A stretch of 64,000 nt of DNA, taken from contig NZ_FCNZ02000014.1 in the NCBI RefSeq assembly GCF_001544495.1, positions 143,143 to 207,142 of the forward strand, in the 5' to 3' direction. The stretch is from Caballeronia telluris (GTDB taxonomy: Bacteria > Pseudomonadota > Gammaproteobacteria > Burkholderiales > Burkholderiaceae). Position 1 is the first letter of the stretch. The number at the start of each line of letters is the position of its first letter. Under the pieces are notes generated by a model that saw nothing but the letters and a program-made list of their open reading frames with translations, was not told the DNA's origin and made no database searches. This document shows positions 8,458-16,793 of the stretch, piece by piece. Made by a program: the position numbers and the translations under genes.

Positions 8458-9215
8458 GCACGATCGTGGAGGAACGACGCCCGCTCGACAAGCGCGGCGC
8501 AACGGGCAACGATCCCGCGCTCGAAATCGCCGGGCTCCAGGCGTGGTACGGGGAATCGCACATCCTTCATGGCGTCGACCTGAAGGTGAATCGCGGAGAA
8601 GTCGTCACGCTGCTCGGACGCAACGGCGCCGGACGCACCACGACGCTGCGCGCGATCATGGGCCTCACCGGCCGCCGCACCGGATCGATCCGCGTCGGCG
8701 GGCGCGAAACCATCGGCATGCCGACGCACAAGATCGCGCATTGCGGCATCGGCTATTGCCCGGAAGAGCGCGGAATCTTTTCGAGCCTCTCGTGCGAGGA
8801 AAACCTCATGCTGCCGCCGCTCGTCGGCGACGAGAAGGCCAGCATGTCGCTCGACGAGATCTATTCGATGTTCCCGAACCTCGCGGAACGCCGCGCGAGC
8901 CAGGGCACGCGGCTCTCGGGCGGCGAACAGCAGATGCTCGCGGTCGCGCGCATCCTGCGCACCGGCGCGAACCTGCTCCTGCTCGACGAGATCTCGGAAG
9001 GGCTCGCGCCCGTGATCGTGCAGGCGCTCGCGCGCATGATCCTGATGCTCAAGTCGCGCGGCTACACGATCGTGATGGTGGAACAGAATTTTCGCTTTGC
9101 GGCGCCGCTCGCCGATCGCTTCTATGTGATGGAGCACGGGAATATCGTCGAGCATTTCAACGCAGGGGAACTCGAAGCGAAGATGCCGGTGCTGCACGAA
9201 CTGCTCGGGGTGTGA
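8454..9215 (+). CDS. Liv-type ABC transporter ATP-binding protein (LivF-like) with arginine in Walker A
   Basis: 253 residues. ABC features are a Walker A-like GRNGAGRTT, signature LSGGEQQMLAVAR, Walker B LLLLDEI and a switch region MVEQN. The invariant Walker A lysine is replaced by arginine (codon CGC), and the proline usual after DE is isoleucine. The remaining sequence is well conserved, so the gene is not decayed. It pairs with the upstream LivG-like subunit, with which it overlaps, to energise the two permeases downstream. In heteromeric Liv transporters one site may be catalytically weak; that would fit but is inference. Confidence 0.88.
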   Translation: MSTIVEERRPLDKRGATGNDPALEIAGLQAWYGESHILHGVDLKVNRGEVVTLLGRNGAGRTTTLRAIMGLTGRRTGSIRVGGRETIGMPTHKIAHCGIGYCPEERGIFSSLSCEENLMLPPLVGDEKASMSLDEIYSMFPNLAERRASQGTRLSGGEQQMLAVARILRTGANLLLLDEISEGLAPVIVQALARMILMLKSRGYTIVMVEQNFRFAAPLADRFYVMEHGNIVEHFNAGELEAKMPVLHELLGV

Positions 9216-9309
9216 CCGTTCAACGGTTCGCAGTGGCTCAGCACCAGCGCCGCGCGCGTGCATGCGCGGCAAGCGCACAAGCAACAACCATAAACCCATG
9301 GAGACTGGA

Positions 9310-10530
9310 ATGAAAAAGAAGACTCTCGCGCGCCTCTCTTCCCTTTGCTTTGCGGCTGCGGCGGCGGGCGTTGCATTGACGGCGGGCAGCGCTCAGGCCG
9401 CCGACGGCAATACGGTGAAGATCGGCTTCGTCACGGACTTGTCGGGTCTCTATGCCGACATCGACGGTCAAGGTGGCCTCGAAGCGATCCGCATGGCGAT
9501 CGCCGACTTCGGCGGCAAGGTCAACGGCAAGCCGATCGAACTCGTCTACGCGGATCACCAGAACAAGGCGGACATCGCGGCCTCGCGTTCGCGCGAATGG
9601 ATCGACCGCGACGGCGTGAACGTCATCATCGGCGGCACAAACTCGGCGACGGCGCTTTCCACCGCGCAGGTCGCGGCAGAGAAGAAGACGCCGTACATCA
9701 ACATCGGCGCGGGCGCGGACAACCTGACCAACGAGCAGTGTTCGCCGTACACGGTCCACTACGCCTACGACACGATGGCGCTCGCGAAGGGCACGGGCTC
9801 GGCCGTGACCAAGCAGGGCGGCAAGTCGTGGTACTTCCTCACCGCCGACTACGCGTTCGGCAAGGCGCTCGAAAAGAACACGTCCGACGTGGTGAAGGCC
9901 AACGGCGGACAGGTGCTCGGCGCGGTGCGTCATCCGCTGTCCGCGTCGGATTTCTCGTCGTTCCTGTTGCAGGCGCAAGGGTCGAAGGCGCAAGTGCTCG
10001 GCCTCGCGAACGCGGGCGGCGACACGATCAACTCGATCAAGGCCGCAAAGGAATTCGGCGTCACGAAGACGATGAAGCTCGCCGCGCTGCTCATCTTTAT
10101 CAACGACATCCACAGCTTGGGACTGGAGACGACGCAAGGTCTCGTCGCGACCGACAGCTGGTACTGGAACAAGGACGATGCAGCGCGCAAGTGGGCGCAG
10201 CGCTACTTCGGCAAGATGAAGAAGATGCCGTCGAGCTTGCAGGCCGCCGACTACTCCGCGGTCACGACCTACCTGAAGGCGGTGCAGGCAGCGGGCACGA
10301 CCGACAGCGACAAGGTCATGGAGCAACTGCACAAGGCGAAGATCAACGACTTCTACGCGAAGGGCTACATTCGCGAAGACGGCAGCATGATCCACGACAT
10401 GTACCTGATGGAAGTGAAGAAGCCGTCGGAATCGAAGGAGCCGTGGGACTACTACAAGGTCACCGCGACGATTCCCGGCGAGCAGGCGTTCGGGACGAAG
10501 GCAGAGTCGCGTTGCAAGCTCTGGAAGTAG
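9310..10530 (+). CDS. Liv-type ABC transporter periplasmic substrate-binding protein
   Basis: 406 residues. ATG 9310 follows GGAGACTGGA. A signal peptide with a lysine-rich start, a hydrophobic core and the cleavage motif GSAQA-ADG is clear, so the mature protein is periplasmic. The type I binding-protein fold is shown by VKIGFVTDLSGLYADIDG near the mature N-terminus and VNVIIGGTNSATAL. The ligand cannot be told; relatives bind branched-chain or other amino acids, amides, or aromatic acids. It sits between the ATPase and permease genes of the same importer. Confidence 0.9.
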   Translation: MKKKTLARLSSLCFAAAAAGVALTAGSAQAADGNTVKIGFVTDLSGLYADIDGQGGLEAIRMAIADFGGKVNGKPIELVYADHQNKADIAASRSREWIDRDGVNVIIGGTNSATALSTAQVAAEKKTPYINIGAGADNLTNEQCSPYTVHYAYDTMALAKGTGSAVTKQGGKSWYFLTADYAFGKALEKNTSDVVKANGGQVLGAVRHPLSASDFSSFLLQAQGSKAQVLGLANAGGDTINSIKAAKEFGVTKTMKLAALLIFINDIHSLGLETTQGLVATDSWYWNKDDAARKWAQRYFGKMKKMPSSLQAADYSAVTTYLKAVQAAGTTDSDKVMEQLHKAKINDFYAKGYIREDGSMIHDMYLMEVKKPSESKEPWDYYKVTATIPGEQAFGTKAESRCKLWK

Positions 10531-10625
10531 TTCTGCATGAGTAGTGCACGAGCGGGACGCAACGGCGCGCGGCTGTAGTTGCCGCGTGCCGTTTCCGCGC
10601 CAAAACCACTCTGACGGCAGATTCG

Positions 10626-11510
10626 ATGGAAATTTTCGGCATTCCGCTCGCCGCGATGATGAGCCAGTTGCTGCTCGGGCTGGTCAACGGCTCGTTCTAC
10701 GCGATCCTGAGTCTCGGGCTCGCGGTGATCTTCGGCTTGCTCAACGTGATCAACTTCGCGCACGGCGCGTTGTTCATGCTGGGCGCCATGCTCACCTGGA
10801 TGGGCTTTTCGTACTTCAACGTGCCGTACTGGGCGATGCTGCTGCTCGCGCCGGTGATCGTCGGCGTGTTCGGCATGGTGATCGAACGCACGATGCTGCG
10901 CTGGCTCTACAAGCTCGATCACCTCTATGGCCTTTTGCTCACGTTCGGCATCACGCTTGTGATCGAAGGCGTGTTCCGCTCCGTCTACGGCTCTTCCGGG
11001 CAGCCCTACGACGTGCCGGCGCTCCTGTCCGGGGCGACCAATCTCGGCTTCATGTTCCTGCCGAACTATCGGGCGTGGGTGGTGGTGGCATCGCTCATCG
11101 TCTGCTTCGCGACCTGGTTCGTGATCGAAAAGACGCGCCTCGGCGCCTACCTGCGCGCGGGCACGGAGAACCCGAAGCTCGTCGAAGCGTTCGGCATCAA
11201 CGTGCCGCTGATGGTCACGCTCACCTACGGCTTCGGCGTGGCGCTCGCGGCGTTCGCGGGCGTGCTCGCGGCGCCGGTGATCCAGGTCTCGCCGCTGATG
11301 GGGCAGTCGATGATCATCACCGTGTTCGCGGTCGTCGTGATCGGCGGCATGGGGTCGATCATGGGTTCGATCCTCACCGGGCTGCTGCTCGGCGTGATCG
11401 AGGGCCTGACGCGCGTGTTCTATCCGGAAGCGTCCGCGACGGTCGTCTTCGTCATCATGGCGCTCGTCCTTCTGGTGCGCCCGGCAGGACTCTTCGGCAA
11501 GGAAAAATGA
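10626..11510 (+). CDS. Liv-type ABC transporter permease (LivH-like)
   Basis: 294 residues, almost entirely hydrophobic helices. The family pattern LVNGSFYAILSLGLAVIFGL followed by NVINFAHGALFMLGA is present, as is the cytoplasmic EAA-like loop around FGINVPLMVTLTYGFG. It ends in TGA overlapping the ATG of the next permease gene. It forms half of the membrane channel of the importer. Confidence 0.9.
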   Translation: MEIFGIPLAAMMSQLLLGLVNGSFYAILSLGLAVIFGLLNVINFAHGALFMLGAMLTWMGFSYFNVPYWAMLLLAPVIVGVFGMVIERTMLRWLYKLDHLYGLLLTFGITLVIEGVFRSVYGSSGQPYDVPALLSGATNLGFMFLPNYRAWVVVASLIVCFATWFVIEKTRLGAYLRAGTENPKLVEAFGINVPLMVTLTYGFGVALAAFAGVLAAPVIQVSPLMGQSMIITVFAVVVIGGMGSIMGSILTGLLLGVIEGLTRVFYPEASATVVFVIMALVLLVRPAGLFGKEK

Positions 11511-12481
11511 TGCAGAGAAAAGCGCTATACGCGTTGTTGCTGATCGGCCTGATCGCCGCGCCGTTCGCGGGCGTGTATCCCGTGTTCATGATGAAGGTGC
11601 TGTGTTTCGCGCTCTTCGCCGCGGCGTTCAACCTGCTCATCGGCTACACGGGGCTGCTCTCGTTCGGTCACGCGATGTTCCTCGCAAGCGCCGGCTACAC
11701 GACCGGCTACGTGATCCAGACGCTCGGCTCCACGCCCGAGGTCGGCGTGATCGCGGGGACGGCGGTCGCGACGCTGCTCGGGCTCGTCGTCGGGCTGTTC
11801 GCGATCCGGCGCCAGGGCATCTACTTCGCGATGATCACGCTCGCGCTCGCGCAGATGGTCTACTTCGTGTTCCTGCAGGCGCCGTTCACGCATGGCGAAG
11901 ATGGCCTGCAAGGCGTGCCGCGCGGCAAGCTCTTTGGCGCGATCGACCTCGGTTCCGACCTCACGCTCTACTACGTGCTGCTCGTCGTGATGGTGCTGGC
12001 ATTCGCGCTGATCGTGCGGATCGTGCATTCGCCGTTCGGGCAGGTGCTGATCGCGATCAAGGAGAACGAGCCGCGCGCGATCTCGCTCGGCTACGACACC
12101 GCGCGCTTCAAGCTGCTGGCGTTCATCCTGTCGGCGGGGCTGGCGGGATTGGCCGGGTCGCTGAAGGTGGTCGTGCTCGGTTTCGAGACGCTCGGCGACG
12201 CGTACTGGACGATGTCGGGCCTCGTCGTGCTGATGACGCTCGTCGGCGGCATGAGCACGATGTTCGGGCCGCTCTTGGGTGCGGCGATTATCGTGGCGCT
12301 GGAGAACCGGCTCGGCGATATCGGCAGCGCGCTCGCGAGGCTCACAGGCGTCGACTGGTTCAATTCGTTCGGCGAATCGGTGACCATCGTGACGGGGCTC
12401 ATTTTTATCGCGTGCGTGCTCGCGTTCCGGCGCGGTATCGTCGGCGAGATCATCGCGCGTGTGCGGCCGTTGCAGGGATAG
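11507..12481 (+). CDS. Liv-type ABC transporter permease (LivM-like)
   Basis: 324 residues beginning at the ATG that overlaps the LivH stop (ATGATG; the second ATG is equally possible). The frame is open far upstream, but that part is a shadow of LivH. LivM signatures include FNLLIGYTGLLSFGHAMFLA, IRRQGIYFAMITLALAQMVY and the loop IKENEPRAISLGYDT. Last gene of the operon; no terminator lies immediately after it. Confidence 0.9.
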   Translation: MMQRKALYALLLIGLIAAPFAGVYPVFMMKVLCFALFAAAFNLLIGYTGLLSFGHAMFLASAGYTTGYVIQTLGSTPEVGVIAGTAVATLLGLVVGLFAIRRQGIYFAMITLALAQMVYFVFLQAPFTHGEDGLQGVPRGKLFGAIDLGSDLTLYYVLLVVMVLAFALIVRIVHSPFGQVLIAIKENEPRAISLGYDTARFKLLAFILSAGLAGLAGSLKVVVLGFETLGDAYWTMSGLVVLMTLVGGMSTMFGPLLGAAIIVALENRLGDIGSALARLTGVDWFNSFGESVTIVTGLIFIACVLAFRRGIVGEIIARVRPLQG

Positions 12482-12580
12482 GCAGAATTGCTTGGCGATC
12501 CGAATCAACTGCCGCAAAGGATTATCTGCGTTTAGCGGACGTCGATAAAACATCGCCCATTTAAGGTGCTTTTATGCACC

Positions 12581-12598
12581 ACTAGGGTAAATGCTAGG
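12581..12598 (+). promoter_or_regulatory. Operator-like imperfect inverted repeat upstream of a putative small RNA promoter
   Basis: ACTAGGGTAAATGCTAGG directly abuts the -35 of the promoter at 12599. A very similar sequence, ACTAGGGAAACTACTAGT, occurs at 41604-41621 in the putA leader. The spacing would suit an activator bound at about -44. The protein is unknown; NarL/FixJ-type response regulators bind sites of this general shape. Confidence 0.4.
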
Positions 12599-12627
12599 TT
12601 GTGACGGACCGGTTCGCCATTTACTAT
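12599..12627 (+). promoter_or_regulatory. Sigma-70-type promoter for a putative small RNA
   Basis: A -35 TTGTGA (12599-12604) and a -10 TACTAT (12622-12627) are separated by exactly 17 bases. The predicted start is at about 12634, in a gap without an ORF. Confidence 0.5.
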
Positions 12628-12633
12628 GCGTCC

Positions 12634-12736
12634 TAGTTCTGCTGCACCGAATTTTTGAGGTGGAGAACGAGGAGACAACGAGGCACTAAGTGCCCGACCG
12701 AAAGCGCTGTTGGATGATTCCAACAGCGCTTTTTTA
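12634..12736 (+). ncRNA. Candidate small RNA of about 100 nt
   Basis: The segment lies between a plausible promoter and a strong terminator, inside a 505-base gap between two transporter operons. It has no ORF with a ribosome-binding site longer than a few codons. A small hairpin GGCACTAAGTGCC precedes the terminator stem. Alternatively it is only the long 3' end of the livHM transcript. Not recognised as any known RNA family. Confidence 0.42.
12702..12736 (+). terminator. Strong Rho-independent terminator
   Basis: A 13-bp perfect stem (AAGCGCTGTTGGA / TCCAACAGCGCTT) with loop TGAT and a 7-base T run. It lies 220 bases downstream of the LivM-like permease gene. Confidence 0.92.
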
Positions 12737-12874
12737 TTTGTTTTTCGCGCTATCGTTTTGTCTTTTGTCGGCTGAATTCGACGCCGATTAATGCGCGTTT
12801 TCCCTTATCATTTTGGACGGATTTCGCGGCATTTTCAAAAGCGGCGGCGAGCGGCCAATACCCCTTCAAAATGC

Positions 12875-12904
12875 TTGCTAGGCGCAGCTCGCCTCCGCTA
12901 AACT
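12875..12904 (+). promoter_or_regulatory. Promoter for the second Liv transporter region
   Basis: TTGCTA (12875-12880) and TAAACT (12899-12904) with 18 bases between, about 80 bases before the binding-protein start at 12987. A palindrome lies at the expected start of transcription. Confidence 0.5.
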
Positions 12905-12913
12905 CGCCATTCG

Positions 12914-12929
12914 CCGACCGAATGGTCGG
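12914..12929. promoter_or_regulatory. Palindromic operator, TetR-like
   Basis: CCGACC-GAAT-GGTCGG is a perfect 6-bp inverted repeat, flanked by further symmetric bases, just after the -10 box. Position and form suit a repressor site, perhaps of a TetR-family protein. No TetR gene is in the window. Confidence 0.45.
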
Positions 12930-12986
12930 TGATTCAATTTGCGCAATCCGTCGGTAATCACACGAATAATCACGGGGCAGAAACGC

Positions 12987-14153
12987 ATGAAGTTCGCATT
13001 GCGCTGGACCGCGGCGGCGATGATCGCTGCGGGTAGTTCGGTTTTCATCAGCACGCCGGTTTTCGCAGACATCAAAGTGGGCGTAACGGTTTCCGCGACG
13101 GGTCCGGCTGCATCGCTCGGCATTCCGGAGAAAAATACGGTCGCATTATTGCCGAAGGAAATCGCGGGACAAAAGGTGCAATACATCGTGCTCGACGACG
13201 CCACGGATTCCACGCAGGCCGTCAAGAACGCACGCAAGCTGACGAGCGAAGATCACGTCGACGCGCTGATCGGCTCGACCGTCGTGCCCAACTCGCTCGC
13301 GATGATCGACGTCGCCGCGGAAACGTCGACGCCGATGATCTCGATGGCGGCGGCCGCTTCGATCGTCGAGCCGATGGACGCGAAGCGCGCGTGGGTCTTC
13401 AAGACGCCGCAGAACGATATCCTGATGGCGACGGCCATCGCGCAGCACATGTCCAATCATGGCGTGAAGACGGTGGCGTTCATCGGCTTCTCCGACGCCT
13501 ATGGCGAGAGCTGGTTCAAGGAGTTCGGCAAGGCGGCCGATCTCGCGAAGATCAAGATCGTGGCGAACGAACGTTTCGCGCGTAACGACGCGTCGGTGAC
13601 GGGGCAGGTGCTGAAGATCGTCTCGCAGAATCCCGATGCGGTGCTAATCGCCGGCGCCGGCACGCCGGCCGCGCTGCCGCAAAAGACGCTCAAGGAGCGC
13701 AACTACAAGGGCAAGATCTATCAGACGCACGGCGTCGCGAACAACGACTTCCTGCGCGTGTGCGGCAAGGATTGCGAGGGCACGTTCCTGCCGGCGGGAC
13801 CGCTTCTGGTCGCCGAGCAACTGCCCGATTCGAATCCCGTGAAGAGCGCTGCGCTTGCTTATAAGAAGGCCTACGAAGCCGCGAACGGCGCGGGTTCGGT
13901 CTCGACCTTCGGCGGTCACGCATGGGACGCGGGTCTCATCCTGCAGCGCGCGATTCCGCTCGCGCTGAAGAAGGGCCAGCCGGGCACGCCCGCGTTTCGC
14001 GAGGCATTGCGCGCGGCCATCGAAAACACGAAGGATCTCGCCGTGTCGCATGGCATCGTCAACATGAGCGCGAACGATCACTCGGGCCTCGATCAGCGCG
14101 CGCGCGTGATGGTCGAGATCGTCGGCGGGAAGTGGAAGCTCGTCAGCAACTGA
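12987..14153 (+). CDS. ABC transporter substrate-binding protein, first of two tandem paralogues
   Basis: 388 residues from ATG 12987, with GGGGCAG upstream. A signal peptide ends at about TPVFA-DIKVG. The mature part is a Liv-type periplasmic binding protein (DIKVGVTVSATGPAASLGI; GHAWDAG near the end). It shares long identical blocks with the next gene, for example QTHGVANNDFLRVCGKDCEG, so the pair arose by duplication. It is separated from the rest of the transporter genes by a terminator, so it may be expressed apart from them and feed the same permease with a different ligand. The ligand is unknown. Confidence 0.9.
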   Translation: MKFALRWTAAAMIAAGSSVFISTPVFADIKVGVTVSATGPAASLGIPEKNTVALLPKEIAGQKVQYIVLDDATDSTQAVKNARKLTSEDHVDALIGSTVVPNSLAMIDVAAETSTPMISMAAAASIVEPMDAKRAWVFKTPQNDILMATAIAQHMSNHGVKTVAFIGFSDAYGESWFKEFGKAADLAKIKIVANERFARNDASVTGQVLKIVSQNPDAVLIAGAGTPAALPQKTLKERNYKGKIYQTHGVANNDFLRVCGKDCEGTFLPAGPLLVAEQLPDSNPVKSAALAYKKAYEAANGAGSVSTFGGHAWDAGLILQRAIPLALKKGQPGTPAFREALRAAIENTKDLAVSHGIVNMSANDHSGLDQRARVMVEIVGGKWKLVSN

Positions 14154-14185
14154 CCGTCGACACCATGAATTGAACCCGGAGAACA

Positions 14186-14217
14186 AAGGCGCGTTGCTTC
14201 ATACGCGCCTTTTTTTT
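14186..14217 (+). terminator. Rho-independent terminator between the two paralogous binding-protein genes
   Basis: A 9-bp stem AAGGCGCGT / ACGCGCCTT with an 8-nt loop and a run of T. It isolates the first binding-protein gene from the transporter genes that follow. Confidence 0.88.
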
Positions 14218-14431
14218 CTGCGCAACGAGAAGCCCGAACGCATCGAGCAAAGCGGGCCGTGAAAAGAGAGCAGGGCAGTGATCGCAAGCGTGCACGGTCA
14301 GGGAAAACGATGCTAGGCACGCTTTGATGCGCTACATAGATTGACGCAGCAGCAACGGCGGTAACTCGATAACAACTCGCAGCAGCGCACCGTCGGGGTG
14401 CGCGACAGCAATTCGCGTTTGGAGACAGGTC

Positions 14432-15604
14432 ATGAAAACCACAAAACACTGGGTACGCACGAGCATCGCACTGGCAATCGCGGGCATCGCGCTCACGGGC
14501 GCAAGCGCCGCGTTCGCGCAGGTGAAGATCGGCGTCACGCTTTCGGCGACGGGGCCGGCGGCATCGCTTGGCATTCCCGAGAAAAATACAATCGCATTGT
14601 TGCCGAAGGAAATCGGCGGCAAGTCGGTCGAGTACATCGTGCTCGACGACGGCTCCGACACGAGCCGCGCCGTGCAGAACACCCGCAAGCTGATCGACGA
14701 AGACCACGTCGACGCGATCATCGGCTCGACCGTTACGCCGAACTCGCTGGCGATGATCGACGCGGCGTCGTCGGCGAAGACGCCGATGATCTCGATGGCG
14801 GCGTCGGCGGCGATCATCTCGCCGATGGACGCGAAGAAGGCCTGGGTCTTCAAGACGCCGCAGAACGACGCGCTGATGGCCGACGCCATCGCGAGCTATA
14901 TGGAAAAGCACGGCGTGAAGACGGTCGGCTTCATCGGTTTCGCGGATGCCTATGGCGACGGCTGGTACAACGTGTTCAGCGCGGCCGCCACGGCGCACAA
15001 GCTGAAGATCGTCACGAGCGAGCGCTACAACCGCACCGATACGTCGGTAACCGGCCAGGTGCTGAAGACGATGGGCGCGAATCCGGACGCGGTGCTGATC
15101 GCGGGCGCGGGCACGCCTTCCGCGCTGCCGGCGAAGGTGCTCAAGGAGCGCGGCTTCAAGGGCAAGGTCTATCAGACGCACGGCGTCGCGAACAACGACT
15201 TCCTGCGCGTGTGCGGCAAGGATTGTGAAGGCGAGCTGCTGCCCGCCGGTCCGGTTCTCGTGACCGATCAGTTGCCGGACAGCAACCCGGTGAAGAAGTC
15301 GTCGGCCGCCTATAAGAATGCCTACGAGAAAGCCTATGGCGCGGGTTCGCTCTCGACGTTCGGCGGTCACGCGTGGGATGCGGGCCAGATGCTCCAGCGC
15401 GCGATTCCCGAAGCGCTGAAGAAGGCCCAGCCGGGTACGGAAGCGTTCCGCGAGGCGTTGCGCGCGTCGCTGGAAAGTCTCAAGGATCTTCCGGTCGCGC
15501 ACGGCATCATGAACATGACGCCGACCGATCACAACGGCTTCGACGACCGCGCGCGCGTGATGGTGCAGATCGTCGACGGCAAGTGGAAGCTGCAGAACGA
15601 CTGA
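14432..15604 (+). CDS. ABC transporter substrate-binding protein, second paralogue
   Basis: 390 residues with GGAGACAGG upstream of ATG. The signal peptide ends at ASAAFA-QVKIG. The mature protein closely follows the preceding gene over its full length and shares TGPAASLGIPEKNT and WVFKTPQND. Two cysteines in VCGKDCEG are kept in both and could form a disulphide in the periplasm. It lies about 130 bases before the permease genes and is probably the main receptor of this importer. Confidence 0.9.
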   Translation: MKTTKHWVRTSIALAIAGIALTGASAAFAQVKIGVTLSATGPAASLGIPEKNTIALLPKEIGGKSVEYIVLDDGSDTSRAVQNTRKLIDEDHVDAIIGSTVTPNSLAMIDAASSAKTPMISMAASAAIISPMDAKKAWVFKTPQNDALMADAIASYMEKHGVKTVGFIGFADAYGDGWYNVFSAAATAHKLKIVTSERYNRTDTSVTGQVLKTMGANPDAVLIAGAGTPSALPAKVLKERGFKGKVYQTHGVANNDFLRVCGKDCEGELLPAGPVLVTDQLPDSNPVKKSSAAYKNAYEKAYGAGSLSTFGGHAWDAGQMLQRAIPEALKKAQPGTEAFREALRASLESLKDLPVAHGIMNMTPTDHNGFDDRARVMVQIVDGKWKLQND

Positions 15605-15733
15605 CGCGTTTTCGATGCGCCTTTGACCGGGCGCGTCTCGTTGTCGAAAGCGGCGCGCCGGGTGGATCGGCGCGCCGCTTTCCCATGTTTTGCCGCGCTT
15701 TTTCCTGCGGCGAGCCGATTTCAAAGAGGAAGT

Positions 15734-16789
15734 ATGGACTTATCGATTGCGGCGATTCTCGCGCAAGACGGGATCACCACGGGCGCGATCTACGCGTTGC
15801 TCGCGCTCGCACTGGTGCTCGTTTTTTCCGTGACACGCGTCATTTTCATTCCGCAGGGCGAGTTCGTCGCGTATGGCGCGCTCACGCTCGCCGCGCTGCA
15901 AACCCAGAAACTCCCCGCGACGTGCTATCTGCTGCTGGCAATGGGTGCGGGCTGCTTCGTCGCGGAACTGGCCGGCATCGTGCGACACCCGTCGCGCTAT
16001 CGGCACATTGCGCGCACGCTCGTGGCGCTCGCGGGCAAATATCTGCTGTTCCCGGTCGCGGTCTACGCGCTCGCGCAGGGCGTGTTCATGCAGACCCTGC
16101 CGATGGTCGCGCAGATCGGGCTCACGCTTCTGATCGTCGTGCCGATGGGGCCGTTCGTGTATCGGCTCGCCTATGAACCGATCGCGGAGGCGAGCACGCT
16201 CTTGCTGCTGATCGTCGCGGTGGCGGTGCACTTCGCGATGGTCGGACTCGGACTCGTGATGTTCGGCGCGGAAGGATCGCGCACGACGCCGTTCTCGGAC
16301 GTCAACTTCACGCTCGGCTCGGTAATGGTTTCGGGCCAGAGCCTGTGGGTGGTCGGCACGGCTGTCGTGCTGATCGTCGCGCTGTATCTCTACTTCGATC
16401 GCTCGATTTCAGGCAAGGCGCTCAGGGCGACGTCGGTGAACCGGCTGGGCGCGCTTCTGGTAGGCATAGGAACGACGCAGGCCGGGCGGCTGGCATTCAC
16501 GCTCGCAGCGGGTCTCGGCGCGCTCTGCGGCGTCCTGGTGGCCCCGATTACGACGATTTACTACGACTCGGGCTTCCTGATCGGCCTGAAGGGGTTCGTT
16601 GGGGCAATCGTCGGCGGTCTGGTGAGTTATCCGCTGGCGGCGGCGGGTTCGCTACTCGTCGGCCTGCTGGAATCGTATTCGTCGTTCTGGGCGAGTGCTT
16701 ACAAGGAGGTGATCGTTTTCACGCTGATCATTCCGGTGCTGCTGTGGCGGAGTCTGGCAAGTCCGCATTCGGAAGAAGAAGAGGAGTGA
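15734..16789 (+). CDS. Liv-type ABC transporter permease (LivH-like)
   Basis: 351 residues from ATG 15734 with AAAGAGGAAG before it. It has LivH features (GAIYALLALALVLVFSVTRV, then FIPQGEFVAYGAL) but carries an extra, partly hydrophilic segment at about residues 75-130 (HPSRYRHIARTL), which makes it longer than the usual 290-300 residues. The C-terminus ends in five glutamates. The next gene starts after 4 bases, so the two are co-translated. Confidence 0.88.
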   Translation: MDLSIAAILAQDGITTGAIYALLALALVLVFSVTRVIFIPQGEFVAYGALTLAALQTQKLPATCYLLLAMGAGCFVAELAGIVRHPSRYRHIARTLVALAGKYLLFPVAVYALAQGVFMQTLPMVAQIGLTLLIVVPMGPFVYRLAYEPIAEASTLLLLIVAVAVHFAMVGLGLVMFGAEGSRTTPFSDVNFTLGSVMVSGQSLWVVGTAVVLIVALYLYFDRSISGKALRATSVNRLGALLVGIGTTQAGRLAFTLAAGLGALCGVLVAPITTIYYDSGFLIGLKGFVGAIVGGLVSYPLAAAGSLLVGLLESYSSFWASAYKEVIVFTLIIPVLLWRSLASPHSEEEEE

Positions 16790-16793
16790 AGCG

